A stretch of 64,000 bases of DNA. It comes from Periplaneta americana. Lineage: Eukaryota; Arthropoda; Insecta; Blattodea; Blattidae. The stretch lies in assembly GCF_040183065.1 (NCBI RefSeq), contig NC_091119.1, positions 199,605,043 to 199,669,042 of the forward strand, given 5' to 3'. A program made the translations under genes and the position numbers. The notes under the pieces were generated by a model. The model was not told the DNA's origin. It made no database searches and saw only the letters and a program-made list of their open reading frames with translations. This document shows, piece after piece, positions 10,578 through 21,560 of the stretch; position 1 is the stretch's first letter, and the number at the start of each line of letters is the position of its first letter.

Positions 10578-11924
10578 TCATAGCATTTCGCTAGCCCGCC
10601 CTACGAGCGTGCTAAACTAGCCCCGGCTATCGACTGATTACTTGTACAGGATTCATATCATATCATATCATATATCATATCGTATCGTATCGTATCGTAC
10701 CATATCATATCATATCATATCATATCATATCATATCATATCATATCATATCATATCATATCATATCATATATCATATCATATATCATATCTCATATCATA
10801 TCTCATATCATACCTCATATCATATCTCATATCATATCTCATATCATATCATATCATATATCGTATCATATCATATCATATATCGTATCATATATCATAT
10901 ATCATATCATATATCATATCATATCATATCATATCATATCATATCATATGTCATATCGTATCATATCATATCATATATCATATATCGTATCATATATCAT
11001 ATCATATCATATATCATATCATATCGTATCATATCATATATCATATCATATCATATATCGTATCGTATCGTATATATCGTATCTTATATATCACATCGTA
11101 TATATCGTATCGTATATATCATATATCATGTATCGTATCGTATCGTATCATATATCATATTATATCATATCATATATCATCATATCATATCATATCATAT
11201 ATCATATCATATCATATTGTATCGTATCGTATCGTATCATATCATATCGTATCATATCATATCGTATCATATATCATATCATATATCATATCATATCTAT
11301 CATATATATCATATCATATATCATATCATATCATATCATATCATATCATATCATATCATATCATATCGTGTCATATCATATCATATCATATCATATCATA
11401 TCGTATCATATATCATATCGTATCATATATCATATCATATATCATATCATATCATATCATATCATATCATATCATATCATATCATATCATACCATATCAT
11501 ATCGTATCGTATCGTATCATATATCATATCATATCATATATCATATCATATCATATCATATCATATCATATCATATCATATCATATCATATCATATCGTA
11601 TCGTATCGTATCTCATATATCATATATCATGTATCGTATCGTATCGTATCGTATCATATCGTATCATATATCATATCATATCATACCATATCATATCGTA
11701 TCGTATCGTATCTCATATATCATATATCATGTATCGTATCGTATCGTATCGTATCATATCGTATCATATATCATATCATATCATATCATATCATATCATA
11801 TCATATCATATCATATCATATCATATCATATCATATCGCTAACACTCGTTTATGAATACGAAAAACGTTAGTTCGCTGATCATCCACCGGAAGCCCGCGC
11901 TAAGAATGTCTATGAATACGGCCC
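10578..11924. mobile_element. Putative inverted-repeat element enclosing the CATAT array
   Basis: Left flank TATTCATAGCATTTCGCTAG (10578) and right flank CTATGAATAC (11910-11919, preceded by CGCTAAGAATGT) are roughly inverted copies: TATTCATAG-CATT against TATTCATAGACATTCTTAGC. Between the unique left segment to ~10650 and the right segment from ~11838 lies only the pentanucleotide array. No target duplication could be fixed, so the outer limits are tentative. Confidence 0.4.
10648..11838. repeat. CATAT/CGTAT pentanucleotide array
   Basis: About 1.2 kb of ATCAT with frequent ATCGT variants and occasional extra AT. Two ~110-bp blocks (about 11583-11690 and 11693-11800) share the same order of variants, which points to block duplication within the array. 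A 409-codon open frame of His/Ile/Ser/Tyr is a consequence of a 5-bp repeat without stop words and is not a gene. Confidence 0.95.
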
Positions 11925-12458
11925 TAAAACTCTTGAAGCAAGGTTTCCTACTCATTTTTTAAAGTTCTTCTTTCTAACCACTTGCCAGTCTTTTAAATTT
12001 CAAATCGCAGAGGGGGACAACCTTAAAGCATTACTAACTAATGAACAAAGCACAGCCTTACAAGCTTATCAGTGGAATTTAACCTTCCGCAAAAGGAAAG
12101 GTCAGCGAATCTGAGCTACATCATCACTCACAACCACAGGAAATGGGAAAACCATGAGCAGAGGATGCCAAGTGTCTTCACGTCAGCGGCGCCTTGTAAT
12201 GCATTACCTCCCTCTCCTTGACTTGAAACACCTTCTGCAGCCCTGAAGAATTCAGCGACGTCCCAACTTATCGATCGAAACCAAGACTATAGAAAACCGA
12301 TACCTGGACTACTAAGTAGCAATGTTACATTGTCCTGAAGGCCGCAGGATTCCAACCTGTCGTATGTATCCATCACCTTGTCATGGACAGTTAGTACTGA
12401 ATTAACATCCATACTACCAATGTCATAATTAGGGTCAGGATTCGTGTGAAAATACATA
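11925..12458. other. Unannotated spacer
   Basis: Mixed-composition sequence with no open frame above 60 codons and no recognised repeat end. Confidence 0.35.
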
Positions 12459-13566
12459 CAGGGACATCATTTTATTTTTACTAACATTTTTAATATTAAC
12501 TTGCCTATACCTCTGGATCAACGCCGTTTGCTACCCTCTTCCACGACTGGAGTTTGATGATACTGGCGTAATATACAAACAAATCACTTTACTAGGTATA
12601 GGAGGGAAGAAAAGTTGTTCATCCATTTACGTAAACTAGGAAATATCGCGCTTTTGAGTTTAATCATTTTCATTAGGTTCTTGTTTAATCAAAATACAGG
12701 ACAGTATTAACAATGAGCGTTTTTACTCACGAACTGAGCTGTCCATGTGGACATATTCATTATGCAGTGTATATTATACTGTCTACAGCACATTAGCGTA
12801 CACTATAGAGAATGAAGTTAAATTGAAAAATAATCATAATATGGATATTTAAACACATCTTTTAAAATGGTGGCCGTTCATTTCGATACAGGCTTCAGTT
12901 CTAATGTGCATATTATCGCACTATAGACTATTTTACTTTATTCCAATTACCAGTTTCGTTCTTCGTACTAGTAATTCATGTTGAAATAATTCTGTACCTA
13001 CTCTATAAAAGAGTACCTTACGTACTGTAAATTCAATCTTCACTTCTGCCCGATCGGAAAAAATAAAATTACTCAGACATGCTTTCTACTGTGGTTTTGT
13101 CGCAGAGTCGTAGAAAGGATGGAAGTCACGTGACAGTTAATTAATTAACGAGGCCCTTTTATTTAAGTTACTTTAAACAGTTGTATAATATTACGTAGAC
13201 GTCCAATTCCTAACAGAAATTGTTCTCAGAAAAGAGCTATGACAGCTCAGTCACTAGTCTTTACAGAAGGGCGAGCAGAAGCTGGTGGGGGAATCCGGGA
13301 TGCGACGTAGGCAAACAGACGACAGTACCTGTGCGAGAATATTACTCAATACATATATTGAAAGCGTACATATTTCTGGAACGTACTATACTCACTAACT
13401 CAGTACTGTTTGTGTTTACTATGACCGTAAGGCGACTTTGACTGTATAGCCTTGGTTCTGTGTGGAGAACGGTTGGAAGTTTACTAGTAGAGGGGGTGGG
13501 ATTGAAGTACATTAAAAAAAACTCAGGTACAATAAAAATTTAAGTAAAAATAAAATGATGTCCCTG
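12459..13566. mobile_element. Non-autonomous 1.1-kb inverted-repeat element, copy 1
   Basis: Ends are CAGGGACATCATTTTATTTT in opposite orientation, about 24 bp matching, with TA directly outside both ends (12457-12458 and 13567-13568). That agrees with a TA-duplicating transposon. It has no credible protein; the 73-codon frame at 13220 lacks recognisable features. A second copy in the same orientation begins 14 bp later. Confidence 0.75.
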
Positions 13567-13579
13567 TACAAAATATATA

Positions 13580-14694
13580 CAGGGACATCATTTTATTTCT
13601 ACTAACATTTTTAATATTAACCTGGCTATACCTTTGGATTAATGATTGAGACCCGGAAACACCGTTTGCTACCTCCTTCCACGACTGGAGTTCGATGATA
13701 CTAGCGTAAAATACAAACAGATCACTTTACTAGGTACAGGAGGGATGAAAATTAGTTCATCCATTTACGTAAACTAGTAAATATCGCGATTTTGAGTGTG
13801 ATAATTTTCATTAGGTTTTTGTTTAATCAAAATACAGTACTGTATTAAGAATAAGTGTTTTTACTCACAAACTGAGTTATCCATGCGAACGTATTCATTA
13901 TGCAGTGTATATTATACTGTCTATAGCACATTAGCGTACGATAAGAGAATGAAGTTAAAATGAAAAATAATCATAATATGGATATTTAAACACATTTTTT
14001 AAAATGGTGGCCGTTCATTTCGATATAGGCTTCAGTTTTTTAGTGCCTATTATCGCACTATAGACTATTGCATCTAATTCCAATTACCAGTTTCGTCCTT
14101 CATACTTAGTAACTCATGTTGAAATAATTATGTACCTACTCTATAAAAGAGTACCTTACATACTGTAAATTCAGTCTTCACTTCTGCCCGACCCGCACAG
14201 ATAAAATTACTCAGACATGCTATCTACTGTCCGTCCAGGTGGTTATGTCGCAGGACCGTAGAAAGGGGGGAAATCACGTGATAATTAATTACTTAACGAG
14301 GCCCTTTCATTTAAGTTATTTTAAACAGTTGCATAATATTACGTAGACGTCCAATTAATTTCTAACAGAAATTAATGTTTTTAGAAAAGAGCTAAGAAAG
14401 CCCAGCCACTAGTCTTTACAGTGGAGCGAGCAGAAGCAGGTGGGGGAAATCGGGATGCGACGTAGGCAAACGGACGACAGTACCTGTGCGAAAATATGAT
14501 TCAATATTGGAAATTTTTGTCACTGGAAAACGCGAACATATTTCTGAAACGTACTATAATTACTAACTCAGTACTGCGGCCTTGGTTCTGTGTGGAGGAC
14601 AGCTGGAACTTGGTTAGTAGAAGGGGTGGGAGTGAAGTACATTCAAAAACTCAGGTACAATAGAAGTTGAAGTAAAAATAAAATGATGTCCCTG
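13580..14694. mobile_element. Non-autonomous 1.1-kb inverted-repeat element, copy 2
   Basis: Same ends, same internal order and TA on both sides (13578-13579, 14695-14696). It differs from copy 1 by many substitutions and small indels (roughly 90% alike by eye), including an extra stretch after position 13645. The spacing of 14 bp between copies leaves open whether they arose by tandem duplication or by adjacent insertion. Confidence 0.75.
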
Positions 14695-14984
14695 TACAAA
14701 CTTAATTGTGTTTTTTTTCCTCCAGGCGTTCTTGCATATGTTAGACTATTATGTTTAGAACTATTTAAGGATTTTTTTGCATAAACTCACAAATTTACAT
14801 ATATACGCGCATTGTCACAAAAATTAAGATTCTGGATTGTTTGGTTGTCAGCACAATATTTTTCAGTTAACTGTACTCGATGGCTGGAAATTCCTTGCAT
14901 ATGAAGTTGCTTTCAATCAATAACTTATCTGTTTTTTATATGACTTAATAAATAGTCATGTTTCATTAATAACTTTTTTTAACT

Positions 14985-15019
14985 GGATAAACGTTTTCGA
15001 CCTAGTCATCATCAGATCC
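14985..15019 (-). ncRNA. Hammerhead-ribozyme-like motif
   Basis: The minus strand reads GGAT, CTGATGA, T, GAC-TAG-GTC, GAAA, ACGTTT, ATCC. That is the hammerhead order: stem I strand (GGAT pairs with ATCC), core CUGAUGA, stem II (GAC/GUC), core GAAA, a minimal stem III (AA.UU), a U at the cleavage position, then the other stem I strand. Departures from consensus are an unpaired U between CUGAUGA and stem II and very short stems. Penelope-like retroelements are known to carry small type I hammerheads, which is why I flag it. Activity is unproven and the extra U could abolish it. Confidence 0.38.
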
Positions 15020-15069
15020 TATTATGTAAATATTTTAATTTATGAACATACAAACATTATAATTTTATT

Positions 15070-15945
15070 AATCTCTTAAATAAAATTCTATATCCTCCTA
15101 CATCTATATTAATTATTAAATTACATAATTCTAATTGTTGCCTTATACAGTGTAAATGTCCGATTATTAAGGAGTCCTCTGAAGTTAAATATTTAGGCAT
15201 AATTTTCGATAATGACTTAAAATGAAACCAACACATTAATTACTTTTGTTTTATTAAGGAATTACTTGTCAATAAGTTTATTATGCAAAATATACTTAAC
15301 TTTATTTCAATCGATAATTAATTGTAGAATGGGGTAGCTCATTTAAATCCAGTTTTAATCCACTTTATTTATCACAGAAGAAAATAGTTAAAATATGTCT
15401 TCATAAACCCATTGATTTTCCATCTCAAAAATTATTTTTAGACTTTAATGTTCTTAAAATAAGACAAATTTTTCTATATTGTATTAATAAAATTCATACG
15501 TAGAAATCGAAATAATTTTCTATTGTATTCTCATAGTTATGAAACAAAAGGTATGAATTCTTTAAGATTGTTTGAACCAAAATGCAACACTGCTACAGTA
15601 TTTAATCATAGTAGCAATTTAGGCCCATATAACAAATTTATATTTAAATATCCTACTCTTGTTAATAATTATAATTATTATAATAGTTCTAGTATTAAAT
15701 TTAAAAAGTTATGTGTGGATTTTATAAAAATTGAAAAATTGTACATTGAAATTTATATATTCTTATAGCGTAGTAGACATAAGACAAATTGCATTATATA
15801 CTTCTTAATTTAAATTCAGGAATCCGCCCCTGAGCACGAGTTCTACTCTTTCAGGGGCGAGCTAAAGTTTTTTTTTGTTTGTATTGTATTTTATGTTACG
15901 ATTATTAACAAAATAATTAATTAATTAATTAAATAAATAAATATT
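15070..15945 (+). pseudogene. LINE reverse transcriptase C-terminal relic with 3' UTR
   Basis: Plus-strand translation gives KESSEVKYLGIIFDNDLK, the conserved KYLG-I-D motif of non-LTR polymerases. It is followed by PLYLSQKKIVKICLHKP, FNVLKIRQIFLYCINKI and, after a frame change, the last open 81 codons ending at 15768. At least two stops and two frameshifts break it. The 3' UTR contains AGGGGCGAGCTAAAG and ends with AATTA/AAATA repeats near 15945. The family resembles CR1-like elements and differs from the one at 2.8 kb. Confidence 0.68.
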
Positions 15946-17034
15946 TGAAGAAGAATAAGCAGCACTTACTTACAACAACTGATTGTAGAAGAGACTATTT
16001 TAATGTACATACATATTTGATCGTATTTATTTATATTTTTCATATACATAATTTAACGTCCATTTGTCCAGTCTTTTTCTCCTGATTGTGAAGGCTAAGT
16101 GTACAAAATTTGATAAATATCTGTCAAAGCGTGTAGATTTGTAGAGACGACATATACATACTTTCATTTTTATATATCAGATGTAGATTTATTCATTTAA
16201 TTTGCAAAATGTTGTGACGCAGTGGAATGAACTTCTATGTCAAAACAACTGCGAAAACTGTTAAATTGAATGCATTTTATTGTCTTACAGAACACAGATG
16301 ATTTATTTAATAATAATAAATAAATGAACATGCAATAGCAATTCAACATAAGAACATGGAACTATTCTCAAGGCTTCATCTTCCTGCAGAAAATTTCACT
16401 AACAATCCCTGAGGATAAGTGGGTATTAAATTCATCTCTAAAAAAACCAAAGTTTATAGTCGCAGTTTCATAAAATATTACGATAAATGCTATGCTTTTT
16501 ATTAATCATTAGCGTTAGAATACAGCATGTTACATCACTCTTACATTACAGACAGTAGCTGTACTAGTTGTCCTTGAATAACAAAAAGTATACCAAGAAT
16601 ATTACCATTCCCATGTGAAAATAAAATTATTACATGGATATGTTTTATTTTATATTTCATAAGATATAAAGAAAGCCATAAGCATAGACGAAACCATAAA
16701 TAACTCCTAGATGCAATATATATCGACAGGTTTATTTTCATATTCTTGTTATTTATGGTAGGACATATCGTTTAGTATTTCTCTCAAAGACTAAAAATGT
16801 TCGTTTCGAAGATTGGAATTTCTATTAGAAGCATGGCCATCGTTGCAACATCACGAAGGTCATGCTTCAACCAATCTTTATTCAATAACAATTAATACAA
16901 AACAAGTGACAGTCTACACCGATGGAAAATAAAAGATAATAGTAGTGTCGTTTCAAAATAGAAGGCGGTGAAATAAACAGAATAGTGCTTATAATATTAT
17001 TTTTTTAGGAATGCTTGTTCAATAGCATTCGTTG
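15946..17034. other. AT-rich spacer, nothing recognised
   Basis: No frame longer than 66 codons, no tRNA-like box and no obvious inverted ends. It ends at the 5' terminus of a Helitron. Confidence 0.35.
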
Positions 17035-17950
17035 TCTATATATATAATAATTTGAACTGGTAATGGAAGTTACGGGATAACGGCTGAACGGATTTTAATA
17101 AATGACCCCTCAATTTGAAGCTTGGAACCCAAAGTTTTTCGAAAAAATAGTAGTTTTCAGTGAAATGTCAATTTTCCTACATAATTTTCATATTTTCCAA
17201 AATCCATCTGTCGTCAATTTTGAGAAGTAGCTAATTGCATTTCAGAATAAAACAAAACACACACTACAGTAAACAATATTACACGATGGCCATGATCTGC
17301 AAGAATGCTGACATATTTAGAGCTCAAATTAAATTGGTTATTAAAAACTTAAGTCACTATAAATAATTTACAGGTTCGATTCTGTGGTGTGTAATTTTCT
17401 GGGTACAGCTGTGTATTGGATATTAAAAACTACAAAACTTGAGGTGGTTTGATGACATTATTACCATTAGAAATGAAATATTACTGTAGTAATTCCATGA
17501 TGTGACTATTTTTCATTAATTCTACATATTAATGCTATATTGATGATATGAAAGTGAAACGTTTTGGGGTTATATAAGTAGATGTAGAGAATAACTTAAA
17601 TTAGATTTTGATTTCTATATTTTACTGAGTGGCGGCTATATAGTATATATAGTATATGTTACTGAAAGCTATAAAACTTACGTAAGATAATATTATTAAA
17701 ACTCAAATATTTGTATAATTATTAATCAAGAGGGGTTGGGTCTTTTTCATATATTTAATGGCGTTGTGGTGTAGATATTTATATGCGTGGTTCTCTTCAG
17801 TATTGGCTCGAGAGAGAGAGTATCTTTCATTGTTATGGAAGCAAATAACTTTCAGAATGTCTGGTATTCTTCATTGAAAATAAATCTGAAAAGTGTTTAT
17901 TTGAACGTTTAATGAACTTAGTTTGCAGCATTTGCTGCACAAGCCACTAG
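17035..17950 (+). mobile_element. Non-autonomous Helitron, copy 1
   Basis: The 3' end has the Helitron signature: hairpin GCAGCA-TT-TGCTGC (17925-17938), eight bases, then CTAG (17947-17950) followed by T. The 5' end starts with TC (17035) and runs into AATTTGAACTGGTAATGGAA. No Rep/helicase frame is present. Two further copies at 57.0-59.4 kb share both ends and most of the interior, which confirms the boundaries. Confidence 0.82.
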
Positions 17951-18332
17951 TTAATATATATTTATTGATTGTGAACATATTGATGTAATGTGATATTTAA
18001 TTCTACTGAAAAATTGTATTGTATTATAATTAATATAGTGTTTAACGTTATCAGTGAATCTTGCTACAACTTAAGACAATAGTGACAAGTGACTATCTCA
18101 CATTGCAAACAATTACTTCTATTACATCGATTTGTGTAATCATTTTAGTATGTTTAAGAAAAAGACATCCAACTCTGAAACTGATACAATTTCAACAAAA
18201 CGTCAAAAACTAAATCTCGAAACCACTATATCTACCGGTATCAATGCAATTTGCACCTTTAGACCAACAAGAGTTATAAAATCACATTCAGATGGAAACT
18301 TCTACACCAAAGAATCCACCACCAATCTATAT

Positions 18333-18580
18333 ATAATTTTTAGTTGTTCATTTAATGACACTGTATCAACTACGAGGTTATTTATCGTTGATGAGATTGG
18401 TGATAGCGAGACGATATTTGGCGAGATGAGGCCGAGGATTCGCCATAGATTACCTGGCATTCACCTTACGGTTGGGAAAACCTCGGAAAAAATCCAAACC
18501 AGCTAATCAGCCCAAGCGGGGATCGAACTCGCGCCCGAGCGCAACTTCAGACCGGCAGACAAGCGCCTTAACCAACTGAT
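18333..18580 (-). mobile_element. tRNA-derived SINE (family 2) inserted in ORF1 relic
   Basis: Minus-strand head TTGGTTAAGGCGCTTGTC (A-box area) and AGTTCGATCCC (B box) are followed by a body with GGTTTTCCCAACC and the 3' end GTTGATACAG. The latter two resemble parts of the family-3 SINE bodies at 24.9 and 46.9 kb. The duplication ATCTATAT flanks it at 18325-18332 and 18581-18588 and interrupts the ORF1 reading PPIYI. Confidence 0.82.
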
Positions 18581-19129
18581 ATCTATATTCATAATATCAA
18601 TTCTATGATTAATGAGTTCAAAAGGCTGGACTGTGGCGATTTTCAACACGTAACTATTGAAAGTAACAAAGTGAAGCTAAATATGGATCTTATAGATGGC
18701 TACAGAAAGATAATGAATTATTTAAAATCACTTCAAGCTGAATTCCATACAATTGAGATAAAATCTGAAAAAAGCGTTTCGTGTAGTCATCAGGGAACTA
18801 CATCACATATTATTACGATTCATTCATTCATTCATTCATTCATTCATTCATTCATTCATTCATTCATTCATTCATTCATTCATTCATTCATTCATTCATT
18901 CATTCATTCATTCATTTTATTCCATAGATCTTACATGAGCAATGAAGCTTTAAGATGTGGAACAAGTCAAAATTTTACAATATTACAATTACAATTTTTA
19001 CAAATTTTTACAGTTTTACAATTTAGTAATTTTCTACAATTTTTACAGTTTTGTGCAATTTTTTTTACAATATTTTGGCGAGATGTAGTGAGATGAGGTG
19101 AGGTCCGAGGATTCGCCAAAATATTACCC

Positions 19130-19329
19130 GAAGTGCATATGATATTTCCGTGCAGAAATTCTGCGTCATCATATGATGAAGGATGGATGGATCGGAGAAA
19201 AATTCTCTCCGGCACCAGGATTTGAACCCGGGTTTTCAGCTCTACGTGCTGACGCTCTATCCACTAAGCCACACCGGATTCCCATCCCGATGTCGGATTG
19301 AATCCTCTCAGGTGCGATAGACGAAAAAT
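19130..19329 (-). mobile_element. tRNA-like-containing repeat, copy A (partial)
   Basis: Positions 19208-19278 on the minus strand fold as a 71-nt tRNA-like cloverleaf: acceptor TCCGGTG/TGCCGGA, D-arm GCTTAGTGGATAGAGC, anticodon arm TCAGC-ACGTAGA-GCTGA (GTA at the anticodon position), and T-arm CCGGG-TTCAAAT around a B box, with one mismatch in the T stem. Its 3' flank, GAGAATTTTTCTCCG to CGAAGTGCATATGATATTTC reversed, matches the copy at 60.6 kb. Not a functional tRNA gene: it sits in a repeat with conserved flanks. Confidence 0.65.
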
Positions 19330-19634
19330 AATCAGTTTGTGATTTAAAACGGCGCTTACTCCGTCGGATCCCGGCCACTTAGTCACTCATAACGAGTGCA
19401 CCTCAGCACATGTGTGGACATTGTGCCACTGTCATACATCTATGACGCAGTGCATGAGGGTAGGCCACTAGAGGGAACCCAAAAGGTGGAACTTAAACTG
19501 AGAGGACTCAATCCGACATCGGGATGGGAATCCGGTGTGGCTTAGTGGATAGAGAGTCAGCACGAAGAGCTGAAAACCCGGGTTCAAATCCTGGTGCCGG
19601 AGAGAATTTTTCTCTGTTCCACTCATCCTTCATC
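19330..19634 (+). mobile_element. tRNA-like-containing repeat, copy B
   Basis: Opposite orientation to copy A and abutting it. The ~200 bp before the tRNA-like part (CGGATCCCGGCCACTTAGTC, then CATAACGAGTGCACCTCAGC) are shared with the 60.6-kb copy. The tRNA-like part is 19531-19601; here the anticodon loop is ACGAAGA. The repeat is cut after TTTTTCTCTGTTCC, so only the beginning of the 3' flank remains. Confidence 0.65.
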
Positions 19635-19912
19635 GAACTACATCACAGTTGTATTATGGAATTCATGTTGACAGAATTTAAGGAATTGGGTTATGAATCT
19701 ACTCTATACAGATGCTACCGATTAGACATCCAATCACCAAATTACCACTACCTTTATTTTTCCTAGATCCAAAACAGAATCCTAAAAATCCTTAGCCAAC
19801 AATTTGGACACACAAAAAACTTCTGTAATCAGAAAGCAAGATGTGCGAAATGTGAAGGTCTTCACCATATAGAGAAGAGTAATAGGCTAAACAAAATTCG
19901 TTTCTATGCGTA

Positions 19913-21054
19913 CGGGCTATTCCATCTCAAATCGACCGAAATACAGAGAAAATTGATCTTGAAATTTTTAAATACAATGAAACTTTTTCTGTCCGTTGAC
20001 AACTGTGATACAATGCTTTGTGCAAAGTTTGAGGCATCAGAACTTCATAGTGTTTAAACTTAAAATATTTAAATTTATCGTATTTTCATAAAATTAGCAA
20101 CTTTAAACTGTTATGGCTCCGAAACCCTTTCACCCAATGATCAAAATCATGGTTTATTTTGATGCTGAGAAGTTAAAGTTTATATTGACATGTAAACAGT
20201 TTTTCTGACTTTTTATGGAAATGGAGAAATTTAGATTTTTCTTCATTAAGACGCCTTTGCCCACGAAAAAATGTTTTTAAAATATATGGTTAGATTCTGC
20301 ATTGAAAGTACAAATAAACACATATTTTTACTGATGGCACGTTGATAAGAAAATATTGAAAATATCAAATAAAGAAAATAAATAGTACGCGCGTGAACTA
20401 ACCAGCTGACTGTGAGACCGGAGCTAGCCCAGATAAGCAAGGCAGGAGACAAACACGTGATGTTTCGTCTAGCAGTCATGGCTGTGCTATCTTTATCACA
20501 GGTTTTCATAAACACAGGAGTAAAATGACGCCCAATGCTCGCTTATCTTCAACTCTCGGCCAGTGCGTGCGGTACTGCGCCGTTCAAGTCTAGGCGTGTG
20601 AAAATAATCTATTTAATACCCTCGAAACTTATTGCCGAGCCACTAAGCAAACAATGCCGAATCCCTCTTAATAATGCAAGGTTTTTTCTCAATTTTTTTT
20701 TTTCACATTTTTACAAACGGCCAAAAAGCCTAAAAGCAAGTAAAATCAGATTATCTGTCTCTCTGTATACAATAAAAATGATTACTTCTTGACATAACCT
20801 ACCAAATGTCAGCTTCAAAATGAGCTCCCGTTCAATGTTCTGCAGTAAATGGTTCCAGAGTTCTGAACGCTGAAAGAGGCTTGTTTTTATAAAATACGCT
20901 AAATTTGTCGCTCAATAGTACGAAAACCGTTTGACTTTCGATAGTATATTTTTGAAAATGCACTTTCCTCAGCACCTTGTATAAATAGGGAAAAAATTAG
21001 AGTATTAAAAAAATGCGAGGTTTTTTACTGATCGATTTCATATGGAATAGCCCG
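19913..21054. mobile_element. Non-autonomous TA-flanked element with CGGGCTATTCCAT ends
   Basis: Left end CGGGCTATTCCATCTCAAAT and right end inverted (CGGGCTATTCCATATGAAAT on the minus strand), both preceded by TA (19911-19912 and 21055-21056). Inverted repeats match over about 25 bp. The interior of ~1.1 kb has two frames of 85-89 codons without recognisable motifs. It lies immediately right of the ORF1 relic. Confidence 0.7.
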
Positions 21055-21056
21055 TA

Positions 21057-21560
21057 CAGGCTACCGTAATAAGATCGTTTATGAATTACAAATGAATAGT
21101 AGATTAATGACATAAGTGAGAGAGTGCCGTGGAAACTAACCCAGGATAGTCTTTATTTATAAGATATTGAATTCGGCTAGCTTACATAGATTTAAACCCA
21201 GTGCAGACAATAAAGAGGCGACTACAGGAGATGACACATTGAGAAAGAAATGGCGGCGCCGAAGACAATATGATGAGGACGAGACTCGAATGCGGATATC
21301 CCCAACTGCTGAACATCATTGCATTTGAATGCGTTTTCTGACTCATTTCAATATCGCTCTTCCTTAGAATGGCTCTTGTCGAATTATCGCGTCCTGCATT
21401 CCTGTGTGTTTAACTTGTAGCTGAAATTGCATAGTGGGAGGTTCTGCAGAAACATCTGATGGAATGCTGGGGCACACCTCGTCAAGTAGGGACAGAAAAA
21501 CTCGTTTTATGTTCTCAACAACTTCATTGAAGGAGACAGATGTCTGTATATTTGCACGCT
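21057..21560. other. Spacer before the minisatellite
   Basis: No gene or known repeat seen. It passes into the minisatellite without a sharp edge. Confidence 0.35.

Larger units (their letters stand above)
18808..19634. mobile_element. Composite insertion in ORF1 relic: LINE 3' end with ATTC tail plus tRNA-like repeats
   Basis: The 13-bp GAACTACATCACA stands at 18795-18807 and 19635-19647 and interrupts the ORF1 motif FRVVIRELHH. The insert begins with an ATTC repeat (18815-18915), then a LINE 3' UTR on the minus strand (ATTGCTCATGTAAGATCTAT, then GGAATAAAA before the repeat). A fragment similar to the family-2 SINE core (19074-19128) and two tRNA-like repeat copies in opposite orientation follow. 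A single duplication around everything means the outer insertion came first or the parts were already joined. Confidence 0.65.
18150..19893 (+). pseudogene. jockey-like LINE ORF1 (Gag-like) relic split by two insertions
   Basis: Pieces of one protein lie in order. MFKKKTSNSETDTIS (18150) is followed in another frame by TPKNPPPIYI. After the SINE come NSMINEFKRLDCGDFQHVTI and VKLNMDLIDGYRKIMNYLKS, then FRVVIRELHH. After the second insertion comes MEFMLTEFKELGYES (19662). A final zinc-knuckle stretch reads QQFGHTKNFC and CAKCEGLHHIEKS (about 19800-19890). The PPI-Y-I, FRVVIR-LHH and GHT-C-C-KC-G-H pattern is that of jockey-clade ORF1 nucleic-acid-binding proteins. Frame changes and stops make it non-functional. 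The matching reverse transcriptase ORF is not found next to it. Confidence 0.75.

Noticed and set aside
10642..11871. 409-codon frame of Tyr/His/Ile/Ser repeats
   Set aside because: A CATAT pentanucleotide array reads open in all phases on this strand; no flanking gene structure.
19208..19278. Functional tRNA gene (GTA anticodon position)
   Set aside because: Same sequence with long conserved flanks occurs three times within this window, one with an altered anticodon, so it is part of a mobile repeat.
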